A stretch of 64,000 nucleotides of DNA, taken from NCBI RefSeq assembly GCF_029168945.1, contig NW_026870043.1:7818501-7882500 (forward strand), read 5' to 3'. The position numbers were made by a program, and so were the translations under genes. Positions within the stretch are counted from its first letter, which is position 1. The number at the start of each line of letters is the position of its first letter. Of the stretch, positions 13,818 through 24,580 are shown in pieces. Source of the stretch: Cannabis sativa (lineage: Eukaryota; Streptophyta; Magnoliopsida; Rosales; Cannabaceae). The notes under the pieces were generated by a model, which saw only the letters and a list, made by a program, of their open reading frames with translations, was not told the DNA's origin and ran no database searches.

Positions 13818-14019
13818 TGTTGTGCTTTGTGCCCTAAATAAAACCCATTTCAATATAATAAGATTTACTAATTAATAAAGATCAGAAATCACATTTTATG
13901 TTGCATGGTTCACATGATTTATTTCATGATTATAAATTCTATTTTATGTTCAAAAAGTTTAGTTCCCTGATTTTTCAGTTCACTGGATTTTGACTGGCAT
14001 GATAATCAGCGACAGGTAT
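13818..14019 (+). mobile_element. Ty1/copia LTR fragment, 5' end
   Basis: This begins TGTTGTGCTTTGTGCCCTAA, a variant of the LTR start seen intact at 24,581 and 43,251, and follows that LTR for about 130 bases (ATAAAAC, CATTTCAATATAAT, GGTTCACATGATTTATTTCA). It then diverges; a weak match may continue to about 14,019. The rest of the element is missing. The right limit is uncertain. Confidence 0.65.
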
Positions 14020-16150
14020 TGTAAAGACCGCTTAGTTTAATTTGGAAATTAGCAGTTAATTATGTTTAATTATGAAAAATTATTTATAGATATTTAAATA
14101 ATTATTTATGCTGTTATTGTTGAATTCTGAAATGCATTTTATGTCATTTAGTGATTTTCATAATTTTCCATTTTCGGTGCCCGGTAACATAGAACTCGGT
14201 ATTTGGCTCAGTACAATCACAACTTAGTATGTTAGTATTTTTGGACGGTTACTTAGACATTGGGAATGTCGGGATTGGCCGGGAATTTAGAATTTCCCAA
14301 ATATACCCCTTTAGTGCTCTTTATGCTATTTTAGGGTGAAGGGGCAAAATGGTCATTTTGCCCCATTCATGTTTTGTCCTTTAGTGGACATTTTGTGATG
14401 AAATTATATAATTTAAATGTTATTTGATTTATTTTGGCTGAAACAAAAGGTTTATTTTGCATGTTCTCTCATTTTTCATTCAAAGTAAAAAAGTTAGAAA
14501 AAAAATAGAATTTTCAAGAGCTCGTTCTCTCTCTCTCTCTTTTCGGCCAAGCTTGGGAGCTGCTAGGACTGGGTTTCTTTGTTTGATTCATGTGATTTTC
14601 AGCAAGTTCATAGTAATTATATTAGAGGTACTCCTTGTTCTAGCTTCTTTTCTTTTAGTTTCTTGATTTTTGATGAAAAAGAAATAGTTTGCATGCTTAG
14701 TTTAAGTTGTTCTTGCTGCTGTGTTTTGATGTTGATTTCAGAGGTTTATTTATGATTTAAAATGTTGATTCAAGCATGATAGGGCTGGTGATTACTTGAT
14801 TTTATTAAGATATGAAATTTTGGCTCAAAACTACGGTTTTCAAAGAGAATTGTTGAAATCTGTTGCTGTTGTTTTCTTGATGTTTGTTGTGGTTTCCAGA
14901 GGTTATATTATGCATGTTTAAGTAGGTTTGATCTGATTTGGATGCATGTTAGTTAGATTTAACCAAGTTTGAGTTTTGAACTCAAAGCTTGGAGCTTTAA
15001 TGGCATTTTTGGTATCTGTGTGTTCTGGACTATTTTGTTGCTTTAGTTGTGTTCTAAGGGGTATTTAGAAAAGGTCTGGAAGTTTTGGGTGTGGTTTGGA
15101 ATTGATTTGAGCAAAGTATGAATTTTTGAAAGTTTCTTGCGAGGAACCGGAATTCCGGTTGTGCATCTGGAATTTTGGATGGGGTTCAGGAATTTCCAGA
15201 ACCGGAATTCCGGTTGTGCAACCGGTCTGCCGGTTGGGAAATTTTCAAGAACCCTAGATTTTCTCGTTTTTATGTTATTTGGGGTATTGCAAGGCTTTTT
15301 ATCGATAGGGAAACTTTTAGTTTCTAGTTTAAGTCCCCAGGAAGTGATTTAGTGTATCACTTATTAGTGTTGTGATTGTTATGGTTTAGGAGCCTGTAAA
15401 CCGCTGTGCAGTTCGTTCCAGTCAGGTTGACCGGCACACCTGAATTTAGAATCCAGGTAAGATTAGTATAACACTATGCATATATATTACATGTTTAGCG
15501 TGCATGTTAGGAAGCCTGTTAGATTACATTAGATATGTATGTTGGCTTCGTACCATCCGACCATATCACATCGGTTAGGCTAGAGTATGACTAGCAACTG
15601 GAGTATGACCAGTATACCGAGTATAGGCTGATACTAGGGTTGGTGGTACAGCGCTATGTGACCGTATCACATCGGTTAGGCTAGAGTATGAATAGCAGCT
15701 GGAGTATGACCAGTGAACCGAGTATAGGTTGATACTGTAACACATCGGTACGGGCTAGAGTATGACTATCAACTGGAGTATGACCAGTGTACCTGAGTAT
15801 AGGCTGTTACTTGTCAATAGTACCGTCTTATGAACGTTTGGGACTCAGTATCGTGTGGGACACGACACTTAGGGTTATGGTCAGGGGTATGGGCGTTTGA
15901 TCATAACCCGGGATTTATGTATGATTATGATTTATGCTTTTCTTACTGAGTCTGTTGACTCACAGTGCTATGTTTATGTGTAGGTAAGGGCAAGGCCAAG
16001 GCTGAGGAACCGTGAGAGCGAGCTGGTGAAGATTGTACATGTCGGGGCGGTTAGGCCTGGAGCGTACGATCCTCGGGACAGCAACATTTTTTGTAATTAT
16101 AACATCCTTCCTATCAGGCTTTTCTTATTTCATAATAAATAATACGCTAC
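14020..16150 (+). mobile_element. Probable Ty3/gypsy-type LTR remnant
   Basis: About 2.1 kb of non-satellite, non-coding sequence beginning TGTAAAGACCGCTTAG. It resembles long gypsy LTRs: no sustained reading frame, a CT-rich tract (about 14,523-14,541), internal repeats at 15,564-15,820 and a T-rich segment near 16,085. No matching second LTR or coding domain is in the window, so the assignment rests on texture and on the adjacent primer-binding site. It could instead be another repeat class. Both ends are approximate. Confidence 0.45.
15564..15820 (+). repeat. Imperfect tandem repeat, about three units
   Basis: Three related blocks start near 15,564, 15,665 and 15,738. Each carries CACATCGGT, GGCTAGAGTATGA, then CTGGAGTATGACCAGT and GAGTATAGG. 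Spacing is about 101 and 73 bases, so the second unit is shorter. It lies within the probable gypsy LTR remnant. Confidence 0.75.
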
Positions 16151-16240
16151 TAAAGCAATAAAAGCTTACTGAACCGTAGAACGAGCTAACTGCTGATGAT
16201 GATTGTACATGTCGTGACGATCTTCGGAAGACAACCTGGT

Positions 16241-16253
16241 GGCTCTGATACCA
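16241..16253 (-). other. Primer-binding site, initiator-Met type
   Basis: On the minus strand this reads TGGTATCAGAGCC, the standard plant retrotransposon primer-binding site complementary to the 3' end of initiator methionine tRNA. It lies three bases from TGTAACACC at 16,257, which on the minus strand is an LTR 3' end. It therefore marks a minus-strand element whose body to the left is mostly lost. Confidence 0.8.
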
Positions 16254-16256
16254 AAT

Positions 16257-16466
16257 TGTAACACCTTAACTAGCATAGGCGTATTACGTGATTTTTAAAC
16301 ATACTGTGCAGCTCGTTGCTAATCAACGAGGTTTATGGAAATCGTCATTAATTAAAATTTTTGCTTTTTAATTAATCTCATAAAATATTTATACAAAAAT
16401 ACTCGGGATCTCGATTACAAAACACTTTACAAAAGTTTACTGACTAAACAAAATACTTGTCGCCTA
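16257..16466 (-). mobile_element. LTR fragment next to the primer-binding site
   Basis: About 210 bases starting TGTAACACC and ending where hexamer satellite begins near 16,466. The position beside the primer-binding site identifies it as the 3' end of a 5' LTR read on the minus strand. The rest of the LTR is missing, apparently cut at the satellite junction. Confidence 0.6.
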
Positions 16467-16599
16467 GTATCTAGGTTCGGGTTTCGGTCTGGTTCTGGGT
16501 TGGGGTATGAATCCTGGTCAGAGTCTAGGTCTGGGTTTGGTTCCAGTTCTAGATCCCGGTCTGGGTCTGGGTTCAGGTTAGGTCCAAGTTTAGGTCCTA

Positions 16600-19055
16600 G
16601 GTGCGGGTCCAGGTCTTGGTCTAGGTCAGGGTCTCGGTCCGAATCAAGGTCTCGAGTTTCAATCTCGGTCTAGGGCTTGTTTGGGTTTGAGTCCAGGTTC
16701 GTGTCCAGATCCCTATCTAGGTCCGAGTCTGGGTTTGGGATCGGGTCCTAGGTTTAGGTCCTGGTCTGGGTTCTGGTCCAGGTCTCGTTCCCGTTCTGGG
16801 TACACGAATGTGTTTGGGCCCGAGTTTTGGTCTCGGTTTGGGTCTGGGGCTAGGTTTGAGTTTTGTTCTAGGTTTGGGTCCGGGTCGTGGTCTTGCAGTT
16901 CTTTTTCAGTTTCTAGTTTCGGGTCTCGAATTTTGGTCAGGGTCTGGGTTTGGGTCCTCCTTCTGGTTCGGTTCCAGTTTCAAGTCACAGGGTACGAGTT
17001 CGGATTGAGTTTGGGTCTGAGTCTGGGTTCGAGTCTTGATTTGGGTTCGGGGGGAGGTTCAGGTCCGTATTTCGGTCTCGGTTAGGGTCTGAGGTTGGGT
17101 ACAGTTTTCGGTTCTGATCTGGGTCGAAGCCCCGGTCCCTTTCAAAGATCCCAGTCCCGTTCCAGTTCAAGTTTCAGTTTTGGTTCCCGAGTGTGGGTCT
17201 GGGTCTTGGTATGTGTCCGGGTCTTGGTTTGAGTTCGAGTTTTGGTTCGGGTTCTGTTCTAATTCCCAGATCCAAACACTGACTACGGGTCAGGTCCAAG
17301 CATCGAGTCCCGGATCCCAAGTCCCGAGGTGGGTCGTAGGTCATGATTTGGGCCTGGGTCGGGTCCTTGATCCTAATCCAAGTTCTGAGGCCCAAGTTTT
17401 GGTCCCAATTTCGGGTTTGGGTCCCCCATCTATGTCCAGGTCCTAGGTCCCGATCCGGGTCCAAGTTTGTATTTCGGTTCGGGCTATGGTCTTGAGTCCT
17501 TGTCTGAGTTCAGGTCCCAGTTTGCGTTTGGGTCCCACTCCTAGTGTGGGTCCGAGTTTCAGATCCCAGGTCCAAGTCTGGTTCTTAGGTCCTGCGTCCA
17601 GCCCCAGTTTTTGGGTCTGGGTCTGAGTCTCGCTCCGGGTCCCGGTCTTTGTTTAGGTACAAAGTCACAGGTCCCGATCCAAGTCCTAGTCTCAGTGTGG
17701 GTTCTAGTCTGAGTTTGGGTTTAGGTTTGGGTCCTGCTACTTCCCAGGTCAGGGTTCTAGTCCTAGACCTGGTGTGATTCCTATTCCGGGTCCGAGATCG
17801 TGTTTGGATGCCAGTGTGGGTCCATGTCCGGGTCTGTGTACAGATCTGGGTCCGGGTTTTGGATTCAAACACTTACTATGGGTTAGGCCGAAACCTCAAG
17901 TCTAGATTCAGATCTCGGTCTTATTCCAGTTTAGGTCCAAGGTCTTGGGCCGCGTCATATGAAAGTATTTAGGTCCACGTTTGGGGTTGTGTCCCGGTAC
18001 TTAGGTCTTGCGTTTCAGGTCCAAGGTTGTGTCCCGTGTCTCGAGTCTGGGGTCGAGTTTTGGATCTCGGTCCCGGTTTAAAGGCCGAGTTTCGGGTCAA
18101 AGTCCCCCATCTAGGTCCGGATCCTTAGTCCAAGTTTGGTTACAGGATCGAGTTTGGGGCCTAGGTCCCCCTTCTAGGTTCAGATCCTAGGTCCCAGTCT
18201 AGGTCCAAGTTTAGGTTCGGGTTTGGATCCCGAGTTTGGGTCCAAGTCTAGGTCACTGTATGGGTTCAGGTTTTAGTCTGGTTCCAGGTCTTGGTCTGAG
18301 TCTTAGTCCCTTCTCGAGTTCGAGTCTGGATTGTGCTCTGGGTTCTAATCAAATTCTAGGTCCCAGAGGAGGTTCTGGTGTGGGTTCCGGTCTTAGTTTA
18401 GGTCCTGAGTCTAGGTCTAGGTTCGGGTCTGTATCCGGGTCTGGGTTTGGGGCCTGGGATCCAATCTCGTTATGGGTATTTTTTTGTACCCGTGTCAAGG
18501 TTAGGGATTTAGGGTTTTGGGTTTAGTGTTTAGGGATTTAGGGGTATGAGTAAAAATTTTAGGATTTAGGGTTTAAGGTTTAGGGTTTAGGGTTTAAGGG
18601 ACCGCTTCAAGTCTCGACTTCAATTTCGGGTCACATGGTATGATTTAAGGTTTGGGTGTTGGTCTCGTCCAAGTCCTTGTCTGGGTCTAGGTCCGTGTGG
18701 GGGTTCGGGTCCGAGTCTTGGTCACAAATCCAAACTCCAACCTCATGTTTAGTCTAGTTCGACTTCTTGTATGGATTCGGGTTCTGGTCCGGGTCTGGGT
18801 CTTGGTCCAGATCCTTGTCTAGTTCTAGCTAATGTCTTGGGTCATGGTTCAGGTGTCAAGTGGATGTTTGCGTCTAGGTTTGGGTCATGGGTCCTAAGTC
18901 ATGGATCCAGGTCCAAAATTTAGGGCAGGATCTTAGGTCCCGGTCCGTGTTCAGTACTGGTCCTTGTCTTGGGTCTTGGCTTGGTCTAGGTTTGGGTCAT
19001 GGTTCAGTTCTAAGGTCCAAGGTTCGAGTATCGGGTCCCGGGTCGCAGTCCCGGT
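16600..19055. repeat. Right arm of the long inverted repeat
   Basis: Reverse-complement partner of 1-2,500. Pairing landmarks include the telomere-like tract, the CCCCCATCTAGGTCC box near 18,106 and the anchor boxes near 17,276 and 17,869. Offsets drift by tens of bases along the arm, showing small indels. The limits are approximate. Confidence 0.7.
18499..18600 (+). repeat. Telomere-like tract (TTTAGGG)n, interstitial
   Basis: Roughly 100 bases of TTTAGGG-type repeats with variants (GTTTAGTG, ATTTAGGGG, TTTAAGG). It is the inverted counterpart of 582-703, including the same A/T-rich interruption in the middle. It is embedded in the hexamer satellite on both sides. Confidence 0.85.
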
Positions 19056-22000
19056 CCCATGTCCCGGTCCCGGTCTCGGTCTCGGTCTTAGGTCTCGATC
19101 TTGGTCCCAGGTCCCCAGTCTCAATCCCATTCCCAATCCGGGTTCTAGTCCTAGTCCTGGTTCAGGTCTTGGTCCTAGTTCGGGTTTATGTCCCATACTT
19201 GATATCGGTCTAGGTCCCCGTCCCGGGTTCGAGTCCAAGTTCTTGTACGAGTCCGAGTGTGGGTCTGGGTCCAAGTTTCAGTCCGTGTCTCTGTCCGGGT
19301 CTTAGTCTGGGTCTAGGTTTGGGTCTACGTTTGGAAACTGGTACAGGTCTCGATTCTGGACCCAGTCCTGGGTCACGGGTCTTGGGTTACATGATCTGGG
19401 TCGCAGGTTCTGGCGCAAGTCTCGGTTTGGGTTCGGGTCTGGGTCTTGGTATTGATCCCAGCTTGGGCCGGCTCATTGTTTGGTTCTGCATCTTGATCTG
19501 GTTTGGGTCCAGGTCTAATTCTGGTTCCACGATCCTTATTCCAGTTCTTATTCTTATGTCGATTCTCGGATCCAAGTTTGGGTTTGGGTCCTAGTTTGGA
19601 AGTGGTTCCAAGTTCAGGTCTTGGTACGATTCCAAGATCTAGACGCCCACTAGGGGTTGGGTCCAAGCCCTGGGTCGTGGGTCAAGATCCGTATCCCATC
19701 TTAGGTCGCGGTCTCGTTTCGATTCGGATCTTGGGTCCCAGTCCGTGTCTGGGTCCAGGTTTGGGACCGAGACCGGGGTCAGGGCTTGGGTCACAGTCCC
19801 AGTCCTGGGTCCCGATTCTAGTTCTAATTTTTAGTTTGGGACCACAATCTAGGTCTGGGTCTTGAGTCAAGGTCTGAGTCTCCAATCCCGAGCCAGGTCC
19901 TGGGTCTGGGTCTTGGTCCAAGTCCATGTTTGGGTTTGGGCTCGTGTCCCGAGTCGCGATTCGAGTTTTAATTCGGGTCTGCATCCCGGTAGGGGTCTAG
20001 TTCTGGGTCTTAGTCAGATTCTAGTTCCTAGACTCAAACCAAATGTCGGACTCAGACCCAAGTCTGGGGTACGGGTGTGTGTTTTTGTCACGGTCCGAGT
20101 CCGGGTCTGGGTTTGGGTCCGGGTATGGGTCCCAGATCCAAACACTAACTATGGGTAAGTTCCAAGGAATGAGTCAGGGGTTAGGGTCCTAGTCTAATTC
20201 CAATTTGGGTCCCCGGTCCTGGTCTTGGTCCTAGGTTACGGTCCGGGTTTGAGGTCGGGTCTCGGTCCTAATTTTTATGACCATGTCCCGGGTCTAGGTC
20301 CCTCATCCAAGCCCGAGTCCTAGGTCCCAGTCCAAGTCCAGGACCCAGTCGTGGGTCAAGTCCTAGTCCGAGTTTGGGTTTGGTTCCGATCTCGGTTTGG
20401 GTCCAAATTTGGGTTCGAGTCTAGGTCCTGGCTCGGGTCCGTGTCCCGAGTTCCGATCTGGGTCTAGGTTCCGGGGCCCAAGTCTAGGTCCCCAATGTAG
20501 GTCCAGGTCCTAGGTCCCGATCTTGGTCCATTCAGCTTTGGGTCCTTGTCCCTGTTTAAATTTCGATTAAGTTTTTTGGTTCGGGTTTTGGTCTGGGTCT
20601 GGGTCGGGGTCTGAATCCTGGTCCGAGTCTAGGTCTGGGTTTGGGTCCAATTCCAGATCCTGGTCTGGGTTTGGGTTCGGGTTCGGTCCGAGTTCAGGTC
20701 CTGGGTGCGGGTCTAGGTCTGGGTCTGAATCTAGGTCTCAAGTTTCAATCTCGGTCTAGGTCTAGTTTGGGTTTGACTCGAAGTTCGTATCCGAATCCCT
20801 ACCTAGGTTTGAGTTTGGGTCTGGGATCGAGTCCCAGATCTAGGTCCTTCTCCGGGTTCGGGTCCAGGTCTCGGTGACGGTCTGGGTATACGAACGTGTT
20901 TGGGCCTGAGTTTTGGTTTCAGTTTGGGTCTGGGGCTAGGTCCGAGTTTGGTTCTAGGTTCGGGTCCGGGTCCTGGTCTGGCAGTTGTTGTTCAGTTTCC
21001 AGTTTTGGGTCCCGAATTTGGGTCAAGGTCTCAGTTTGGGTCTTGGTCTGGGTTCGGATCCTGGTTTGAGTCCCAGATTTGGATCCCTTTCACGTGTCTC
21101 AGTCTAGTGTTAACGTCTCGTGTCCCAGGTCCGAGTTGGGTTCGAGACCGAGACTAGGGTGCGGTTTTGGGTCGCGGCCCCAGTTCTGTGTCTCGAGTCT
21201 GGTTCAATTTTTGGGTCTGAGTTCGGGTCTAGGTTTGGGTCTCGAGTCTAGGTCTGGGTTGGAATCTGGGTCTGGGTCCCAGTTCGGGTCTAGGTCTAGA
21301 TTTGAGTCCGAGTCCTAGTCAGGTTATGGTTCTAGGTCTAGGTCGAGGTCTGGTTACGCTTCCAGGTCCAGGTCCAAGTCCTGGTTCGGTCCTGTTCCTG
21401 GATCCCGATCTACGTCCGGTTTCGGTTCCAATTTCGGGTCATAGGGTACGGGTTCGGTTCCAAGTTTGGGTCAGGGACTAGGTTCGGTCCTGGTCTGGGT
21501 TCGGGTCAGGGTCTTGGTCTAGGTTCAAGTCTGGGGCTGGGTCTCAAATTCAGACACCGACTGCAGGTTCGGTCCAAGCCTCGGGTTCAAATTCGGATCC
21601 TTATCTCGGGTCCCGATCTGGTTCCATTTTGGGTGCCGAGTCACGAGTTTGTACCTAGGTTCATGTCTGAGTCTTGTATCGAGTCTTGGGTTCCGGTCCT
21701 AGTACCGTTGCCGAAGTCCCTATCCTGATTTTGGGTCCAACTCCCAGTTCTTTTTTGGGTTTGGGTCCAAGTCTAGGTTACGGTTTGGGTCCTCGTTGCG
21801 GTTCGAGTTTGGGTCTCTGTCTGGGTTTTCATTTGGGTTTGGGTTCAGGTTTGGGTCCTTGTCGTGGTCGTTGTCCTATTCTTAGTCCGGTTCCAGTTCC
21901 AATTCCGATTTCGAGTTCGAGTTTGGGTTCGATGTTAGGTCAAGGTTGGAGTCTTGGTCCGAGTTTGGGTTCGGGTCCGAATCTCGGTCTAGCTCCGGAT

Positions 22001-22432
22001 CGAGCTCTGGGTGTTGGTTAGGGGGCTGGGTCTGGGTCCAGGTTTGGGTCCGAGTCCCAGGTTTTTATCTCGATTTGAGTTCGGGCTTAGTTTCGGGTCT
22101 AAGTCTTGATTCTGATCCCGGTCTGTGTTCGAGTTTGGGTCTTGGTGCAGGACTAGGTTTGGGTCTTATTCTGGGTCTGGGTCATAGTTTGGGTCCCGCG
22201 TTTTGGTCTGGGTTTTGGTTTTGTCTTGGTATGGGTTCATGTCTAGGTTCCTGTCCTGGTCTGGGTCCTGTGCAGGTTTCGGGTACGGGGTTGGGTCCAA
22301 CTTCAGATTTCGGGTCTAGGTTAGGTCCTGGTTATGGTTCGAGTCCCGGATTTAGATCTGGGTCTGGGTTCGTAGGTCCTAGTCTGGGCCTAGGTTCGGG
22401 TTCGGTTATTGAGTCTTGGTTTTAGTCCAGAT

Positions 22433-23340
22433 GATACCTTTTAGCAAGAAATTTGAAATGTTTGAAAAATTTCATTAATTTCTAGCAATGGTTAAAACCA
22501 TTCAGGTAAGTGGTTAAAGATCTTGCGAACTGATAGGGGTGGAGAAATAGTTAGTAGATATGCAGTTCAAAGATCATTAAATTGATTTTTGAATTATATC
22601 CAAACTTACCTCCCCAGAAATTTCGAGTTGCATATTGATGATTAGTCACTAGTCGTTGCCTAAATCCTTCTATGGTAATACAATTCAGAATGATGTAATG
22701 GTTGTGTACTTAATGTAAATCATTACTAGATTCATGGATGACCTAATCAAAATCTTATGAAAAGCTAGAACTGTTAACCATGGTTTGTTAGCTGTTCTAA
22801 GTGATTAGGGGTGGACCATCCCATTGTCAATAGATAAGAAAGTGTTTGTTCAAACAAATACTACTTTTCTAAGATAATGACTAAGTCTGAAAAGAAGTAG
22901 CAAATAATGGAGATATTTAATTCTTGATTCCAAAAGTGTTCTATCATCTTACATATGATGATCCCACTGCCTCTGTTGTCTTGTCACAACCAAAGAGGTT
23001 AATACCATTTAGTTTTCTTCGACATAATTCACGGTACCTTGTCGTAGTGGGAGAGTTTCTAGGAACTCACCTTCTTATGACTTGGGAGACACTAGTGATT
23101 AAAATCCATTGTGAGTTTAAACAAGTAATGGATTGTCAAGATAAGAAACTAAGAAGAAAGCCAATAGAACTATGGTTTAATCCATTCACATGGAATAACC
23201 TAAAGTTTTCTATTACAAGGACATAAAAGGAAATTTTTGTTTATAAGTCTATTCAATAGACTTAACAAAACTTCCTGTTCCTAGTATTATAGGTTTGAGT
23301 TTATCTAAACCTATGGCTTATGGTATACCTAGTAATTATA
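22433..23340 (+). pseudogene. Decayed copia pol piece (duplicate of 31,057-31,964)
   Basis: This 908-base segment is about 99% identical to 31,057-31,964 and exactly the same length, 8,624 bases away. It is a heavily decayed stretch of copia pol covering integrase into the start of RT. Traces remain of the integrase region around the second catalytic Asp (GATAGGGGTGGAG near 22,535), immediately followed by in-frame stops. A residual 100-codon open stretch at 22,924-23,226 has no recognisable motif. Satellite flanks both sides with the same 103-base sequence (22,330-22,432 and from 23,341), so it arose by duplication and not by its own insertion. Confidence 0.75.
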
Positions 23341-24580
23341 GGTTATGGTTCGAGTCCCGGATTTAGATCTGGGTCTGGGTTCGTAGGTCCTAGTCTGGGC
23401 CTAGGTTCGGGTTCGGTTATTGAGTCTTGGTTTTAGTCCATATCCCAGTGTAGGTTCCGGTCCAGGTCTCGGTCCTTGTCTTGGTTCGGGTTCAGGTTTG
23501 GGTCCTTCTCAGGGTCTGGATCCTGGTCTGGGTCGCGGGTCTAAGGTCTCAGTGCGGGTTTAGGACCATGTCAGGTCAAGGTCAGGGTTCGGGTGCTAGT
23601 CTAGGTTCGTGTCCCAAGTCTCAAGTCCCAGTCGTAGTAAAGCTCTCGGCCAAGGTTCTTGTATGAGTTTGGGTTATGGTTTGGGTTCGGTATTGGTCTC
23701 AGGTATTGGTCCTAGTCACAGTTCCAGTTCTAATTCCGGGTTTTGGTTTGGTTCTTGGTCCGGGTCTGGGTCCAGGTTGCGATTGGGGTCCGAGTCTTAG
23801 TCTGAGTCTGGGTATGGGATTTTTGAATCCCCATCTGGGTCTAGGTTCGGGTCCTGGGTCTGGGTCCCAGGTTCGGGTCTAGGTCCTAGGTTCGGGTCTG
23901 GATCTGCGGCTAGGACAGGGTCCAGGTCCCGTGTTTCGATCCCGGTCTGGATCTGGGTCTGGGTCGGTATTCGGGTCCAAGTCTAGGTCTGTGTCCATGT
24001 CATGGTCTGAATCAAAATTTAGGTTAGGGGATTTGTTTGGGTCTGGGATCAAGTCTCGAGTTCGGGTTCGGGACCGGGTCTAGGTATAGGTCTGGGTCTG
24101 GGTCCGAGCCCGAGTTTTGGTGCTGGGTTCTGGTCTAGTTTCAGGTCCCGGTCTAGGTCTAGGTCTGGGCCACGACCCCAGTCCTATTAGGGTCTTGGCC
24201 ACGTTCTAGTACAAGTTTCGGTTTCGTGTCCTAGGTCAGGGTCTGGGTCTAGGTCCTAGTGCTGCTTCAGGTCCTTCTCTGAGTCCTAGATCAAGACACC
24301 GACTATGGGTCTTGTCCAAGCCCCAATTTCCAGATCCCGAGATAAGATCTGGATCCCAATCACGGGTCCCAATCTCGTTTCGGTTCATGTTCCAAGTCCC
24401 GGTCTAGGTCTCGGTCTAGTTCCGGGACTGAGACTTGGGTGCAATTCTGGGTCCCTAGTCTTGTTCCATGTTCGGGTCTGAGTTCAAGTCTGGGTTCGTG
24501 TCTCGAGTCCTAGTTCAGGTTTATATTCAATTTTGGGACCCAATCCGTGGGTGGGTCTGTGTCTGAGTCCGGGTACTAGT
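23341..24580 (+). repeat. Hexamer satellite at start of duplication unit
   Basis: GGTC-oriented hexamer satellite of 1,240 bases, ending in the pentamer CTAGT (24,576-24,580) directly before a copia LTR. The first 103 bases repeat 22,330-22,432. An anchor box lies near 24,296. No gene is visible. Confidence 0.9.

Larger units (their letters stand above)
16467..22432 (+). repeat. Hexamer satellite (GGTC on plus strand)
   Basis: About 6 kb of NGGTCY hexamer satellite with GGTC on the plus strand. A clean phased example is near 16,606-16,640. Anchor boxes occur near 17,276, 17,869, 19,640, 20,138 and 21,553. The left part, about 16,600-19,055, is the inverted partner of 1-2,500. A telomere-like tract interrupts it at 18,499-18,600. 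It contains only spurious reading frames. Confidence 0.9.

Noticed and set aside
14457..14666. 69-codon plus-strand frame as a possible small gene
   Set aside because: Low-complexity Ser/Leu-rich translation of a CT-rich LTR tract with no homologous features.
15564..15820. Possible CRISPR-like array of spaced repeats
   Set aside because: Only three imperfect units with repeats and spacers both similar; plant context and LTR setting make it a minor tandem repeat.
22924..23226. 100-codon frame, identical protein at 31,548-31,850
   Set aside because: It is preserved only because of the recent duplication; it lies in decayed copia pol and opens with a non-ATG codon.
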